Origin: Bacteroides cutis
GTDB lineage: Bacteria; Bacteroidota; Bacteroidia; Bacteroidales; Bacteroidaceae
Direction: 5' to 3'
DNA length: 64,000 bases
NCBI RefSeq assembly: GCF_900241005.1
Contig: NZ_OEST01000001.1
Location: forward strand, 310,001 to 374,000
Below are positions 55,153 through 64,000 of the stretch, in pieces. The translations under genes were made by a program, and so were the position numbers. Below the pieces are notes generated by a model. That model was not told where the DNA came from. It was given only the letters and a program-made list of their open reading frames with translations, and did not search any database. Position 1 is the first letter of the stretch. Each line of letters starts with the position of its first letter.

Positions 55153-55234
55153 TTACACGTTTACATATTTATGGTTTGACGACCGACAATTGAAATTACC
55201 TGGTATGTCATTCTCCTTATCACCCTATACTTTA

Positions 55235-56185
55235 TCACCTCGCTATCCTATTGTCATTTCTTTCATCATCCTTTTTTATAGGCTCCAAGTGGATGCCGAC
55301 ATGGGTATTTTTACCAAACAGCTCTTTCAACTTGTCCTCAATGGCGGTCGCCGTATAGTGAGCTTCTTCCAATGATATCTTCCCATCCATACGTACATGC
55401 ACCTCAATGGCGTAATAATTACCAATGCGACGCGTACGAAGATGATGTGGAGAGCTCACCCCGGGAAATGAAAGTATCGTTTCCTGTATCTTGTCTTCCA
55501 CATCGGCAGGCAAAGACTTTTCCAATAATTCATCTACACAGGGAACCAATAACTGAATAGCCACTTTCATAATGAAAAGGCTGACGATAACTGCCGCAAG
55601 AGGATCCAGCACCCTCCACCGATTGCCCAAGAGGATGGCTCCACCGATACCAATGGCTGTACCTATGGACGACAACGCATCGCTCCGATGATGCCAAGCG
55701 TTGGCAACTACCGCTTGTGAATTCAGTTTTTTCCCCTGGAATATGGTATATTGGTAAAGTACCTCCTTGAAGATAATGGATACCACCGCCGCTATCAACG
55801 CCAACATACCGGGCTCTTGCAACGAACCTCCCCGCAGAAAACAATAAATGGAGGAAGCTCCGTTCCATAAAATCCCGAAACCCACAAACAAGAGGAAAAT
55901 GCCAATAATGGCAGTAGCCAACGTTTCGTATTTTCCATGACCGTAATCGTGCCCCTCATCTTCGGGTTTCGAAGAGATACGCACAAAAACAATGACGATG
56001 ATATCCGTAACAAAATCAGATAACGAGTGAACCGCATCTGCCAGCATAGCGGCACTATGCCCCATAATACCCGCAAAAAACTTAAAAATAAGCAACAAGA
56101 AATTCACCACGCTTCCTACAATCGTCACTCGGTAAATACTCTTTTCCCGGGTGCTGTTTTCTTTGTCAAAAGCTTGTTTTTTCAT
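55235..56185 (-). CDS. Cation diffusion facilitator family transporter
   Basis: This membrane protein has 316 residues from the ATG at 56185 (MKKQAFDKENSTREKS). Longer starts would overlap the -7 box. Helices 2 and 5 carry the zinc-site motifs MLADAVHSLSDFVTD and HHRSDALSSIGTA, and GHDYGHGKYETLAT is the usual loop. The C-terminal cytoplasmic domain (SSPHHLRTRRIGNYYAIEVH) binds metal too. It should export Zn2+, Fe2+ or a similar cation using protons. Confidence 0.92.
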   Translation of the reverse strand: MKKQAFDKENSTREKSIYRVTIVGSVVNFLLLIFKFFAGIMGHSAAMLADAVHSLSDFVTDIIVIVFVRISSKPEDEGHDYGHGKYETLATAIIGIFLLFVGFGILWNGASSIYCFLRGGSLQEPGMLALIAAVVSIIFKEVLYQYTIFQGKKLNSQAVVANAWHHRSDALSSIGTAIGIGGAILLGNRWRVLDPLAAVIVSLFIMKVAIQLLVPCVDELLEKSLPADVEDKIQETILSFPGVSSPHHLRTRRIGNYYAIEVHVRMDGKISLEEAHYTATAIEDKLKELFGKNTHVGIHLEPIKKDDERNDNRIAR

Positions 56186-56207
56186 GTTATTTTTTGCTAA
56201 GTCGTTG

Positions 56208-56215
56208 CAAATATA
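56208..56215 (-). promoter_or_regulatory. Promoter -7 box for the CDF gene
   Basis: On the minus strand this reads TATATTTG, a match to TAnnTTTG, 22 nt before the ATG at 56185. Confidence 0.45.
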
Positions 56216-56349
56216 GTACATAAATCTATTACGTACCGCCGTTCTTTAATTATTTTCATTTGACCGGCAAGATTTTAAGGGCAGATTGAACTACCGAAAA
56301 CAATATTTTGTTTACTTTGCAAAGAAAGATCAGTTAAAAGTGGTAAGAT

Positions 56350-56448
56350 GATAATGTGATAGTATGATAACGCAGTTGCGTAACCGTCTTTCTAAGTAGT
56401 AACTAGTAGTAATATGCTGTCAAAGTAATATCCCACTATCACTTTATC
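56350..56448 (+). promoter_or_regulatory. Inverted repeat in the leader of rnr
   Basis: gataatgtgatagt (56350-56363) and actatcactttatc (56435-56448) pair with one mismatch, enclosing about 70 nt upstream of rnr. The paired region could fold as a long hairpin in the mRNA leader. No clear -7 box is seen in the gap 56222-56488. Confidence 0.35.
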
Positions 56449-56488
56449 ACCCCATAATATTTCCCAACTAAAACCAATCGACATATAT

Positions 56489-58645
56489 ATGGCTAAGAAC
56501 AAAGAAAAGAAAGAAAAAAAGGCCGGCAAGCGAATGAAGAAAAAAGAGCTTGTCAAGATTATACTGGAGTTTTTCCACGCGAAACAAGACGAAGTACTAT
56601 CCCTGAAATATATTTTTGAGCAGTTGCGCCTCACTACACATCCTCTGAAAATGTTGTGTATGGATATCCTTTCCGAGCTATCGGAAGATGATTATATCAC
56701 CGAGGTGGATAAACATAAATATAAGCTGAACAACCACGGAGTGGAGATGACCGGAATTTTTCAGCGCAAGAGTAACGGAAAGAATTCTTTTATCCCCGAA
56801 GGCGGCGGAGATCCAATTTTTGTCGCAGAACGCAACTCGGCACATGCCATGAACAACGACAAAGTACGCATTGCTTTCTATGCGAAACGTCGGGGACGCG
56901 AAGCCGAAGGTGAAGTAATCGAGATACTGGAACGTGCCAATGATACCTTTGTAGGTACGCTGGAAGTTGCCAGTTCATACGCTTTCCTTGTCACAGAAAA
57001 TCGTACGCTCGCCAATGACATCTTTATCCCCAAAGAAAAACTGAAAGGTGGAAAGACTGGTGACAAAGCCATCGTAAAGATAATAGAATGGCCTGACAAA
57101 GCGAAAAATCCCATCGGGCAAGTAGTGGACATCTTGGGCAAGGCGGGTGAGAACACTACTGAAATGCATGCTATCCTGGCTGAATATGGTCTGCCGTATG
57201 TATATCCGTCTGCGGTAGAAAAGGCAGCGGACAAGATATCTGATGAAATTCCCGCTGAAGAATATGCCAAACGCGAGGACTTCCGCAATGTAACGACTTT
57301 CACCATAGACCCTAAAGATGCCAAAGACTTTGATGACGCATTGTCCATCCGTAAGCTGAAAGAAGGTTTGTGGGAAGTAGGTGTGCACATTGCCGACGTA
57401 ACCCATTATGTAAAGGAAGGTGGCATCATCGATAAAGAAGCCGAAAAGCGTGCCACATCTGTTTACCTGGTAGACCGGACTATTCCGATGTTGCCCGAAC
57501 GACTGTGTAACTTTATCTGTTCGCTACGTCCTGATGAAGAGAAACTGGCTTATTCTGTCATCTTTAACATGACGGAAAAGGGAGAGGTGAAAAATTCACG
57601 TATCGTTCATACAGTCATTAAGTCTGATCGCCGCTTCACGTATGAAGAAGCGCAAGAGATAATAGAAACCGGAAAAGGTGATTTCAAGGAAGAAATCCTC
57701 GAGCTGGACAAACTTGCCAAATTGCTACGTGAAAATCGTTTCAAAGCCGGTGCCATCAACTTCGACCGCTATGAAGTGAAGTTCGAAATTGATGAAAAGG
57801 GCAAACCCATCAACGTCTATTTCAAGATGTCAAAGGATGCCAATAAGCTAGTGGAGGAATTCATGTTGCTTGCCAACCGCACCGTAGCCGAGAAAATAGG
57901 ACGTGTGCCGAAGAACAAGAAACCGAAAGTATTTCCTTACCGCATCCACGACCTTCCGGATCCGGAAAAACTGGATAACTTGGCACAGTTCATCGCCCGC
58001 TTTGGTTATAAACTGCGCACCAGTGGAACCAAGACGGATGTTTCCAAGTCCATCAACCATCTATTGGATGATATTCAAGGCAAAAAAGAAGAAAATCTCA
58101 TTGAAACCGTGTCCATACGTGCCATGCAGAAAGCCCGTTATTCGGTGCACAACATCGGTCACTATGGATTGGCATTCGATTATTACACACATTTCACTTC
58201 ACCCATCCGCCGTTTTCCGGATATGATGGTACATCGTCTGCTGACAAAATATATCGACCAGGGTGGACGAAGCGTTTCAGAACAGAAATATGAGGCCCTT
58301 TGTGAACATTCCAGCAGTATGGAACAGGTTGCTGCCAATGCGGAACGTGCTTCCATCAAGTACAAACAGGTGGAATACATGACGGAACGTCTGGGACAAA
58401 CCTACGATGGAGTAATTTCAGGGGTTACGGAATGGGGACTTTATGTAGAGTTGAATGAGAACAAGTGCGAAGGCATGATTCCCATCCGGGACCTCGACGA
58501 TGATTACTACGAATTCGACGAGAAGAATTACTGCCTGCGTGGACGTCGTAAAAAACGCGCATACAGTTTGGGAGACACTATCACCATCAAAGTGGCCCGT
58601 GCCAATTTGGAGAAGAAACAACTGGATTTTGCATTAATAGAATAG
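56489..58645 (+). CDS. rnr: Ribonuclease R
   Basis: This 718-residue exoribonuclease degrades structured RNA from the 3' end. A lysine-rich N-terminus (MAKNKEKKEKKAGKRMKKKE) is followed by a winged helix and cold-shock domains (GIFQRKSNGKNSFIPEGG). The RNB catalytic core starts at TFTIDPKDAKDFDDALSI, where the Asp cluster binds Mg2+, and contains HYGLAFDYYTHFTSPIRRFP. The C-terminal S1 domain ends FALIE (YDGVISGVTEWGLYVELNEN). Length is typical. A small flavin-type gene follows 10 nt downstream. Confidence 0.96.
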   Translation: MAKNKEKKEKKAGKRMKKKELVKIILEFFHAKQDEVLSLKYIFEQLRLTTHPLKMLCMDILSELSEDDYITEVDKHKYKLNNHGVEMTGIFQRKSNGKNSFIPEGGGDPIFVAERNSAHAMNNDKVRIAFYAKRRGREAEGEVIEILERANDTFVGTLEVASSYAFLVTENRTLANDIFIPKEKLKGGKTGDKAIVKIIEWPDKAKNPIGQVVDILGKAGENTTEMHAILAEYGLPYVYPSAVEKAADKISDEIPAEEYAKREDFRNVTTFTIDPKDAKDFDDALSIRKLKEGLWEVGVHIADVTHYVKEGGIIDKEAEKRATSVYLVDRTIPMLPERLCNFICSLRPDEEKLAYSVIFNMTEKGEVKNSRIVHTVIKSDRRFTYEEAQEIIETGKGDFKEEILELDKLAKLLRENRFKAGAINFDRYEVKFEIDEKGKPINVYFKMSKDANKLVEEFMLLANRTVAEKIGRVPKNKKPKVFPYRIHDLPDPEKLDNLAQFIARFGYKLRTSGTKTDVSKSINHLLDDIQGKKEENLIETVSIRAMQKARYSVHNIGHYGLAFDYYTHFTSPIRRFPDMMVHRLLTKYIDQGGRSVSEQKYEALCEHSSSMEQVAANAERASIKYKQVEYMTERLGQTYDGVISGVTEWGLYVELNENKCEGMIPIRDLDDDYYEFDEKNYCLRGRRKKRAYSLGDTITIKVARANLEKKQLDFALIE

Positions 58646-58655
58646 AATTACACCG

Positions 58656-59132
58656 ATGAAGACAATCAGTATCACAGACCCTGCACAAATAAAAAAGATT
58701 ATTGACAAATGTCCATATTGCATGGTCGGACTCACCGACTGCGAGGGCAATCCATACGTAGTTCCCATGAACTTTGCCTATGACAACGGAGTGATATACC
58801 TACATTCCGGACCGGAAGGCAGTAAAGTGAAAATGGTGACACGCCATCCACAGGTTTGCATCACCTTCTGTGAAGGACATGAGTTGGTGTATATGCACAA
58901 ACAGGTGGCGTGCAGTTACAGTATGAAATCACGTAGTGTCATCTGTCGCGGCAAAGTACGTTTCATAGAAGACAGAGAAGAAAAACGCCGTATATTGGAT
59001 TTGCTGATGAAACAATATACTGAAAATGAATGTAACTATGCCGAACCTGCCATACGAAATGTGAAACTATGGGAGGTGAAAATCGACAATATGACATGCA
59101 GATCGTTCGGGCTGCGTCCTAGTGAAATCTAG
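58656..59132 (+). CDS. Pyridoxamine 5'-phosphate oxidase-fold flavoprotein (NimA-like family)
   Basis: This protein of 158 residues is a split-barrel FMN-type protein with GNPYVVPMNFAYDNGVIYLH and EGSKVKMVTRHPQVCITFCE. The family includes nitroimidazole reductases (Nim) and uncharacterised flavoproteins. This match is at fold level only, so no resistance can be claimed. It lies 10 nt after rnr and probably shares its transcript. A perfect two-way terminator follows at 59151-59184. Confidence 0.82.
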   Translation: MKTISITDPAQIKKIIDKCPYCMVGLTDCEGNPYVVPMNFAYDNGVIYLHSGPEGSKVKMVTRHPQVCITFCEGHELVYMHKQVACSYSMKSRSVICRGKVRFIEDREEKRRILDLLMKQYTENECNYAEPAIRNVKLWEVKIDNMTCRSFGLRPSEI

Positions 59133-59150
59133 CCACTATTTATATCTTAA

Positions 59151-59184
59151 CAGCACCTTGCATATACTAATTTGCAAGGTGCTG
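59151..59184. terminator. Terminator between the flavoprotein gene and cysK
   Basis: cagcaccttgca (59151-59162) pairs perfectly with tgcaaggtgctg (59173-59184), then tttt on the plus strand. It serves two convergent genes. Confidence 0.8.
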
Positions 59185-59214
59185 TTTTCGTATTAGCTCG
59201 TTCCATCGGGATGA

Positions 59215-60162
59215 TTACAACGGATATTCCTCAAAAGCATACAGCAAAGTGGAAAGATATCGTTCACCCGTATCGGGAAGCAGAACAACAATAGTTTTCC
59301 CTTCATTCTCTGGCTGTTTTGCCAATCGGGAAGCAGCGGCAACAGCCGCACCTGAAGAAATACCGACAAGCAGGCCTTCAAATTTCGCCAACTCCCGCCC
59401 CATACGAATAGCATCATCATTTGATACCTGCAAAACCTCATCTACCACTGCGCTGTTATAGTTTCTCGGAATAAATCCGGCACCAATGCCTTGTATTTTA
59501 TGAGGACCGGGCTTCCCACCGGATAGAACGGGAGAATCTTCCGGTTCTACAGCTACCACTTTTATTGCCGGATTGTGTTTTTTCAAGGCGGTACCTACTC
59601 CACTCACCGTACCACCCGTACCTACACCGGCAACAAAGATATCAACTTCTCCATCGGTATCACGCCATATTTCCTGTCCGGTAGTGCGCTCATGGACGGC
59701 TGGATTAGCCGGATTGTCAAATTGTTGCAGTATCAAAGAGCCGGGAGTAACGGCTTTCAGTTCCTCGGCACGTGCTATCGCACCTTTCATGCCATCCGCA
59801 CCCGGAGTCAGAACCAGTTGGGCACCAAGAGCTTTCAGCAGGTTGCGACGCTCTACGCTCATGGTATCGGGCATGGTCAATATTAATTTATATCCTTTGG
59901 CGGCTGCCACAAAAGCAAGTCCCACTCCGGTATTGCCACTCGTAGGTTCGATGAGAGTGGCACCGGGTTGCAACAATCCGCTTTTTTCAGCATCCTCTAC
60001 CATGGCAAGAGCTACACGGTCTTTCACACTGCTTGCGGGATTAAAAGATTCCAATTTAGCTATCACTCTGGCCTTCAGCCCTTGTTGTTTACTGTAATTA
60101 TTCAGCTCCAATAAAGGAGTATTACCTACCAGATCGGTAAGACGTTGTGCAATTCTTTTCAT
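59215..60162 (-). CDS. cysK: Cysteine synthase A
   Basis: This PLP enzyme of 315 residues makes cysteine from O-acetylserine and sulfide. The PLP lysine is K47 in [14 protein letters not shown], the substrate loop is [14 protein letters not shown] and the PLP phosphate loop is [13 protein letters not shown]. Length is normal. It is divergent from cysE (serine acetyltransferase), which makes its substrate, across a 151-bp gap with a palindrome. Confidence 0.96.
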   Translation of the reverse strand: MKRIAQRLTDLVGNTPLLELNNYSKQQGLKARVIAKLESFNPASSVKDRVALAMVEDAEKSGLLQPGATLIEPTSGNTGVGLAFVAAAKGYKLILTMPDTMSVERRNLLKALGAQLVLTPGADGMKGAIARAEELKAVTPGSLILQQFDNPANPAVHERTTGQEIWRDTDGEVDIFVAGVGTGGTVSGVGTALKKHNPAIKVVAVEPEDSPVLSGGKPGPHKIQGIGAGFIPRNYNSAVVDEVLQVSNDDAIRMGRELAKFEGLLVGISSGAAVAAASRLAKQPENEGKTIVVLLPDTGERYLSTLLYAFEEYPL

Positions 60163-60181
60163 ACCTTTTTATTTTATGATA

Positions 60182-60285
60182 CAAAAGTAGTACAGAATTA
60201 GTTCATTCCAAATACCATAAATATGGTAATTGCTTACTATAAATAGGGGATGTGTAGGAAATTTGGCGAATACTTTGTACCTTTG
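60182..60285. promoter_or_regulatory. Divergent cysK/cysE promoters with a central palindrome
   Basis: On the minus strand TACTTTTG is at 60182-60189, toward cysK. On the plus strand TACCTTTG is at 60278-60285, toward cysE. Between them taccata-aa-tatggta (60213-60228) is a perfect inverted repeat, a likely operator for a common sulfur-responsive regulator. Confidence 0.6.
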
Positions 60286-60313
60286 TTGCCACTTTATTAT
60301 AAAGGATATCATA

Positions 60314-61213
60314 ATGAGTCCACTCAACTTTACCCACATTTTGACACAGGCAGTCGATGAGCTATCGGAAAGCGAATCTTACAAAGGACTGTTTCACCAG
60401 CATACGGACGGCAATCCATTGCCTTCGGCTAAAGCTTTGTATGACATCATCGAATTGGCACGTGCCATCATCTTTCCCGGTTACTTCGGAAACTCAACGG
60501 TCAACAGCCGTACAGTCACTTATCACATCGGTGTCAATGTAGAACGTTTGTTCGACTTGCTGACCGAGCAAATCCTTGCCGGACTCTGTTTTGGTAGCGA
60601 TGATGAATGTAGCTGCTGTACCGAAAAACAACGTGAAGACGCTGCTTCACTATCCGCCAAGTTTATCAGCCACCTCCCTGCGATGCGCCGCATACTCGCC
60701 ACTGATGTGGAAGCTGCCTACAACGGCGACCCCGCCGCACACTCATTCGGCGAAGTCATCAGTTGCTATCCCGCCATCCGTGCCATCAGCAATTACCGTA
60801 TCGCACATGAACTGCTGATGCTGGGCGTACCTCTTATTCCTCGCATCATTACCGAAATGGCACATAGCGAAACGGGAATCGACATTCATCCGGGAGCTGA
60901 AATTGGCAGTCATTTTACAATAGACCACGGTACGGGTGTAGTAATCGGTGAGACTTGTGTCATCGGAAATCATGTCAAGCTGTACCAAGGAGTAACCCTC
61001 GGTGCCAAAAGTTTTCCCCTGGACGAGGACGGTAAACCTATCAAAGGTATTCCCCGCCATCCGATACTGGAAGACAATGTCATTGTTTATTCCAACGCTA
61101 CCATATTGGGACGTATCATTATCGGACGTGACGCTACCGTAGGTGGTAACATCTGGGTCACAGAAGATGTACCTGCCGGAGCGAGAATTGTACAAACGAA
61201 GGCAAAAAAATAA
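60314..61213 (+). CDS. cysE: Serine O-acetyltransferase
   Basis: I start this enzyme of 299 residues at the ATG at 60314 (MSPLNFTHILTQAVDELSES), because the longer frame runs through the promoter. A helical N-terminal domain is followed by the left-handed beta helix of hexapeptide repeats (GIDIHPGAEIGSHFTIDHGT, VVIGETCVIGNHVKLYQGVT). The catalytic His lies in DHGTG. It acetylates serine with acetyl-CoA to give the cysK substrate. rlmL follows 27 nt downstream. Confidence 0.95.
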   Translation: MSPLNFTHILTQAVDELSESESYKGLFHQHTDGNPLPSAKALYDIIELARAIIFPGYFGNSTVNSRTVTYHIGVNVERLFDLLTEQILAGLCFGSDDECSCCTEKQREDAASLSAKFISHLPAMRRILATDVEAAYNGDPAAHSFGEVISCYPAIRAISNYRIAHELLMLGVPLIPRIITEMAHSETGIDIHPGAEIGSHFTIDHGTGVVIGETCVIGNHVKLYQGVTLGAKSFPLDEDGKPIKGIPRHPILEDNVIVYSNATILGRIIIGRDATVGGNIWVTEDVPAGARIVQTKAKK

Positions 61214-61240
61214 TAAAAACATAAATCATAAACAATTTAG

Positions 61241-62731
61241 ATGAGCGAACAACCATTTGAAATGATTGCCAAAACCTTTCAGGGACTGGAAGAAGTACTG
61301 GCTAAAGAACTTACCTCACTGGGAGCTAATGACATTGAAATAGGACGCCGCATGGTGTCTTTCAGCGGTGATAAGGAAATGATGTACAAGGCGAATTTCT
61401 GTCTCCGCACTGCTATTCGTATCCTGAAACCGATAAAACACTTCACAGCCAAAAATGCCGATGAGGTTTATGAACAAATAAAAGCTATCCACTGGGAAGA
61501 TTATCTGGATACCGATAAAACTTTTGCTGTAGATGCCGTAGTGTTCAGCGAAGAGTTCCGCCATTCCAAATTCGTTTCTTATAAAGTGAAAGATGCGATT
61601 GTCGACTATTTCCGCGAAAAGTCAGGTGACCGCCCCAATGTACGTATCAACAAGCCGGACGTGTTATTGAATATCCATATCGCAGAAACCAAATGTACGC
61701 TTTCTCTTGATTCATCGGGTGAGTCGCTACATCGACGCGGTTATCGTCAAGAAGCAGTGGAAGCTCCTCTGAACGAAGTATTGGCTGCCGGAATGATTTT
61801 GATGAGTGGCTGGAACGGTGAATGCGACTTGATAGATCCGATGTGCGGTTCGGGAACCATCCCCATCGAAGCGGCTTTAATTGCCCGTAACATTGCACCG
61901 GGAGTATTCCGCAAAGAGTTCGCTTTTGAAAAATGGGTGGATTTTGACCAAGAGTTGTTCGATAATATCTACAACGACGACAGTCAGGAACGTGAGTTCA
62001 AGCATAAGATATATGGTTATGACAATAATCCGCAGGCCAATGAGATTGCAACCCGCAATATCAAAGCTGCAGGCGTTTCAAAGGATGTAATTTTAAAGTT
62101 ACAACCTTTCCAACAGTTTGAACAACCTAAAGAAAAGTCTATCATCATCACCAATCCCCCATATGGAGAACGAATTTCGACAAACGATTTACTGGGGTTG
62201 TACTCCATGATTGGTGAACGGTTGAAACATGCTTTCACCGGTAACACTGCATGGATACTCTCGTATCGTGAAGAATGTTTCGACCAAATCGGTTTAAAAG
62301 CGACCAATAAAGTTCCTTTGTTCAACGGTGCCTTGGAGTGTGAATTCCGCCAATATGAAATCTTTGACGGTAAATACAAAGAATTTCGTGAAGGAGGTGA
62401 CGAACTAAGCAGAGAACGTAAAGAATACAGAACTTCGGCTTCAGGGGAACAAAGAGACTTCAGACCTGCTCCGGGAGAACGAAGGGAATTCAGACCCAGA
62501 GAAAGATTTAGCGGAGAACGTAAAGAATTCAATGGTGACCGTAAACCTAGAGAATTCAGAGATAGCGAAAAGCGGGAATTCCGTCCGCGTGAACGAAGGG
62601 AATTCAAAGAGGGGGATAGAAAAGAATTCAAGTCCAGAGAAAGACGTGAATTCAGTAAAGAAAGAGAACCGAGGTCAGGAGAGTCTTATCCGGAAAGAAA
62701 AAGAAGGGAATTTAAGAAGAAAGAAGAATAA
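61241..62731 (+). CDS. rlmL: THUMP-domain 23S rRNA methyltransferase (RlmL-like) with RREF tail
   Basis: This 496-residue protein starts with a THUMP RNA-binding domain (about 1-160) and has a class I methyltransferase with motif I DPMCGSGTIPIEAAL and the catalytic NPPYGERIS. It matches the N-terminal part of RlmL or YpsC, which makes N2-methylguanosine in 23S rRNA. The last about 110 residues are different: a basic, repetitive tail of units like GERREFRPRE, GERKEFNGDR and ERREFKEGDRK. Seven GAATTC sites occur within 168 nt there (62486-62653), since each repeat uses GAA TTC for Glu-Phe. Such tails in Bacteroidetes RNA proteins probably add nonspecific RNA binding. Confidence 0.88.
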   Translation: MSEQPFEMIAKTFQGLEEVLAKELTSLGANDIEIGRRMVSFSGDKEMMYKANFCLRTAIRILKPIKHFTAKNADEVYEQIKAIHWEDYLDTDKTFAVDAVVFSEEFRHSKFVSYKVKDAIVDYFREKSGDRPNVRINKPDVLLNIHIAETKCTLSLDSSGESLHRRGYRQEAVEAPLNEVLAAGMILMSGWNGECDLIDPMCGSGTIPIEAALIARNIAPGVFRKEFAFEKWVDFDQELFDNIYNDDSQEREFKHKIYGYDNNPQANEIATRNIKAAGVSKDVILKLQPFQQFEQPKEKSIIITNPPYGERISTNDLLGLYSMIGERLKHAFTGNTAWILSYREECFDQIGLKATNKVPLFNGALECEFRQYEIFDGKYKEFREGGDELSRERKEYRTSASGEQRDFRPAPGERREFRPRERFSGERKEFNGDRKPREFRDSEKREFRPRERREFKEGDRKEFKSRERREFSKEREPRSGESYPERKRREFKKKEE

Positions 62732-62883
62732 ACCGGTCATAAGTTGCGGCCAGTTCATTGAAGGAAGATTTGAATAAAGTTTCTTTGAGGTTAAATGGTT
62801 GGCAAACAATCTAATATCTTGCGCAATCCACGAGCCATTGAAACCAATATCAACATCATACACGTCGTTGTCCACATACGTTA

Positions 62884-62979
62884 ATGCCCCTTGCCTATAT
62901 TCCGAGAGAAGAACCGAAAGAGTTGAAGAAAAGAATTGAACATCTTGAAAAATACGTGTCGAAAGAGAACGAATTATAA
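62884..62979 (+). CDS. Very short open frame before the dipeptidyl-peptidase gene
   Basis: The frame encodes 31 residues beginning MPLAYIPREEPKELKKRIEH and ends 12 nt before the next ATG. The amphipathic, lysine/glutamate-rich content could be a helix, or the remnant of the C-terminus of a longer protein: the frame stays open upstream to 62842. Otherwise the gap 62732-62991 shows no gene or clear promoter. Confidence 0.3.
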   Translation: MPLAYIPREEPKELKKRIEHLEKYVSKENEL

Positions 62980-62991
62980 AAGATTATAGAT

Positions 62992-64000
62992 ATGAAGGTA
63001 ATCAGTAAATGGATGGGAACAGTACTATTAGCATTACCTACCCTCCTTATAACAAACGCTATGGCACAAGAACCGAATAAACCAACGCTGGAAGATCTTA
63101 TTCCTGGTGGAGAAACCTATCGCATTATAGAAGACCTGTACGGTCTGCAATGGTGGGGAGACACATGTATCAAGCCCGGTATCGACTCTCTACTGGCAGT
63201 GAACCCCAGAAACGGAAAAGAGACTCTGCTTGTAACACGCGAGAAAATCAACCGGATACTGGAACGAGAAAAACTCGGTAAACTGAGCCACCTGCGCCAA
63301 GTAAGCCTCCCTTGGGCCAATACTTCCCAAGTACTCATTAACCTGCCCGGAAGTTATGTCGTCTACGACTGGAAAGCCGATAAAATCACCAGTAAACGGG
63401 AAGTCCCTAAAAAAGGTATCAACAGAGATTATCACACCACAAGCGGTAACGTGGCTTATACCATCCAGAACAATCTTTTCGTAAACGGTATAGCCGTCAC
63501 CAACGAACCCGACGGCATCGTATGCGGTCAAAGCGTACACCGCAACGAATTTGGTATCAGCAAGGGTACTTACTGGAGTCCGGCAGGTAACTTGCTCGCT
63601 TTCTACCGCATGGACGAAAGCTCTGTGACCCGATATCCACTGGTAGACATCACCACGCGGGTGGGCAAACTGAACAACGTCCGCTATCCCATGGCGGGCA
63701 TGACGAGCCACAAGGTGACCGTAGGTATCTACAACCCCGAAACGCAGAAAACCATCTACCTGAATGCAGGCGATCCTACCGACCGTTATTTCACCAATCT
63801 CAGTTGGGCTCCGGATGCACGTAGTCTTTATCTCATCGAACTGAACCGCGACCAGAACCATGCCCGTCTTTGCCAATACAGTGCAGAAACAGGCGAATTA
63901 ATGGCCACCCTTTTCGAAGAAACGCACCCTAAGTACGTTGAGCCCCAACATCCCATTGTATTTTTACCGTGGGACAGCAACAAGTTCATCTACCAAAGCC
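62992..64000 (+). CDS. Dipeptidyl-peptidase IV-type S9 peptidase, N-terminal part (runs off the window)
   Basis: Starting at ATG 62992, 336 codons are open to the window end. A signal peptide (MKVISKWMGTVLLALPTLLI... TNAMAQ) is followed by the beta-propeller domain of DPP-IV enzymes: SWAPDARSLYLIELNRDQNH, and SPAGNLLAFYRMDESSVTRY, where RMDES contains the usual Glu near the dipeptide site. The catalytic alpha/beta hydrolase domain is beyond the edge. The enzyme removes N-terminal dipeptides, usually after Pro, in the periplasm. Confidence 0.9.
   Translation, partial: MKVISKWMGTVLLALPTLLITNAMAQEPNKPTLEDLIPGGETYRIIEDLYGLQWWGDTCIKPGIDSLLAVNPRNGKETLLVTREKINRILEREKLGKLSHLRQVSLPWANTSQVLINLPGSYVVYDWKADKITSKREVPKKGINRDYHTTSGNVAYTIQNNLFVNGIAVTNEPDGIVCGQSVHRNEFGISKGTYWSPAGNLLAFYRMDESSVTRYPLVDITTRVGKLNNVRYPMAGMTSHKVTVGIYNPETQKTIYLNAGDPTDRYFTNLSWAPDARSLYLIELNRDQNHARLCQYSAETGELMATLFEETHPKYVEPQHPIVFLPWDSNKFIYQS

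Noticed and set aside
58656..59132. Nitroimidazole resistance (nim) gene
   Set aside because: Only the split-barrel fold is shared, and no specific Nim residues could be confirmed by eye.
62675..62875. 66-residue minus-strand frame after rlmL
   Set aside because: Half of it is antisense to the repetitive RREF tail, and the rest matches nothing I recognise.

Overview
This window looks like a Bacteroides chromosome. The signs are the Bacteroidetes-type promoter -7 box (TAnnTTTG) in front of many genes, a hybrid two-component sensor/regulator, TonB-type outer-membrane proteins with carboxypeptidase-regulatory N-termini, a frdCAB fumarate reductase with a single membrane subunit, and a Bacteroides-type mobilizable element. 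The genus is inferred from gene families; the species cannot be fixed from sequence alone.

Region 1 (about 158-19475) is an integrative mobilizable element next to a tRNA with anticodon CAT (158-231). A degenerate copy of the tRNA 3' half lies at 19433-19474, and a 35-bp direct repeat containing two gcgaaaac units sits just inside each end (282-316 and 19297-19331). The left arm carries a HEPN-like gene, an XRE regulator and a type I restriction-modification operon: hsdR, hsdM, a DUF1016/YhcG nuclease, a small protein and hsdS. hsdS is split into two oppositely oriented halves by a 676-bp segment bounded by 15-bp inverted repeats, so it appears to be caught in one state of an ON/OFF or specificity switch. 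The right arm, all on the minus strand, holds a SIR2-like defence gene, a tyrosine integrase with a long leader containing a possible 15-codon leader peptide, a DUF3853-like DNA-binding protein, a VapE/VirE-type ATPase interrupted by an in-frame stop, small accessory genes, a probable oriT, a MobC-like protein and a MobP-type relaxase. A 55-codon N-terminal integrase remnant at 19606 suggests earlier insertions at the same tRNA.

Region 2 (20078-34860) holds surface and signalling genes: a hybrid two-component regulator with no SusC/SusD pair beside it, an outer-membrane beta-barrel protein, a VanX-type dipeptidase lipoprotein, a periplasmic thioredoxin-like protein, a THUMP-like methyltransferase, and a TonB-dependent receptor followed by a purple-acid-phosphatase-like enzyme. 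The receptor promoter is preceded by 11-nt direct repeats (31032-31097) that resemble a PhoB-type box, which points to a phosphate-scavenging operon.

Region 3 (34911-64000) is mostly housekeeping: an MscS channel, a Ca2+/Na+ exchanger, parE-coaD-ctp, two PAP2 phosphatases, an AraC regulator, frdCAB, dprA-thioesterase-U32 peptidase, dus, a nucleotide-sugar-type epimerase, a CDF transporter, rnr, a pyridoxamine-oxidase-fold protein, divergent cysK/cysE around a palindrome, an rlmL-like methyltransferase with a repetitive RREF tail, and the start of a dipeptidyl-peptidase IV. Intergenic items of note are two arrays of a shared 22-nt-period repeat (44860-44969 and about 53056-53174) and a compact promoter-plus-terminator unit at 48899-49001 that may encode a small RNA.
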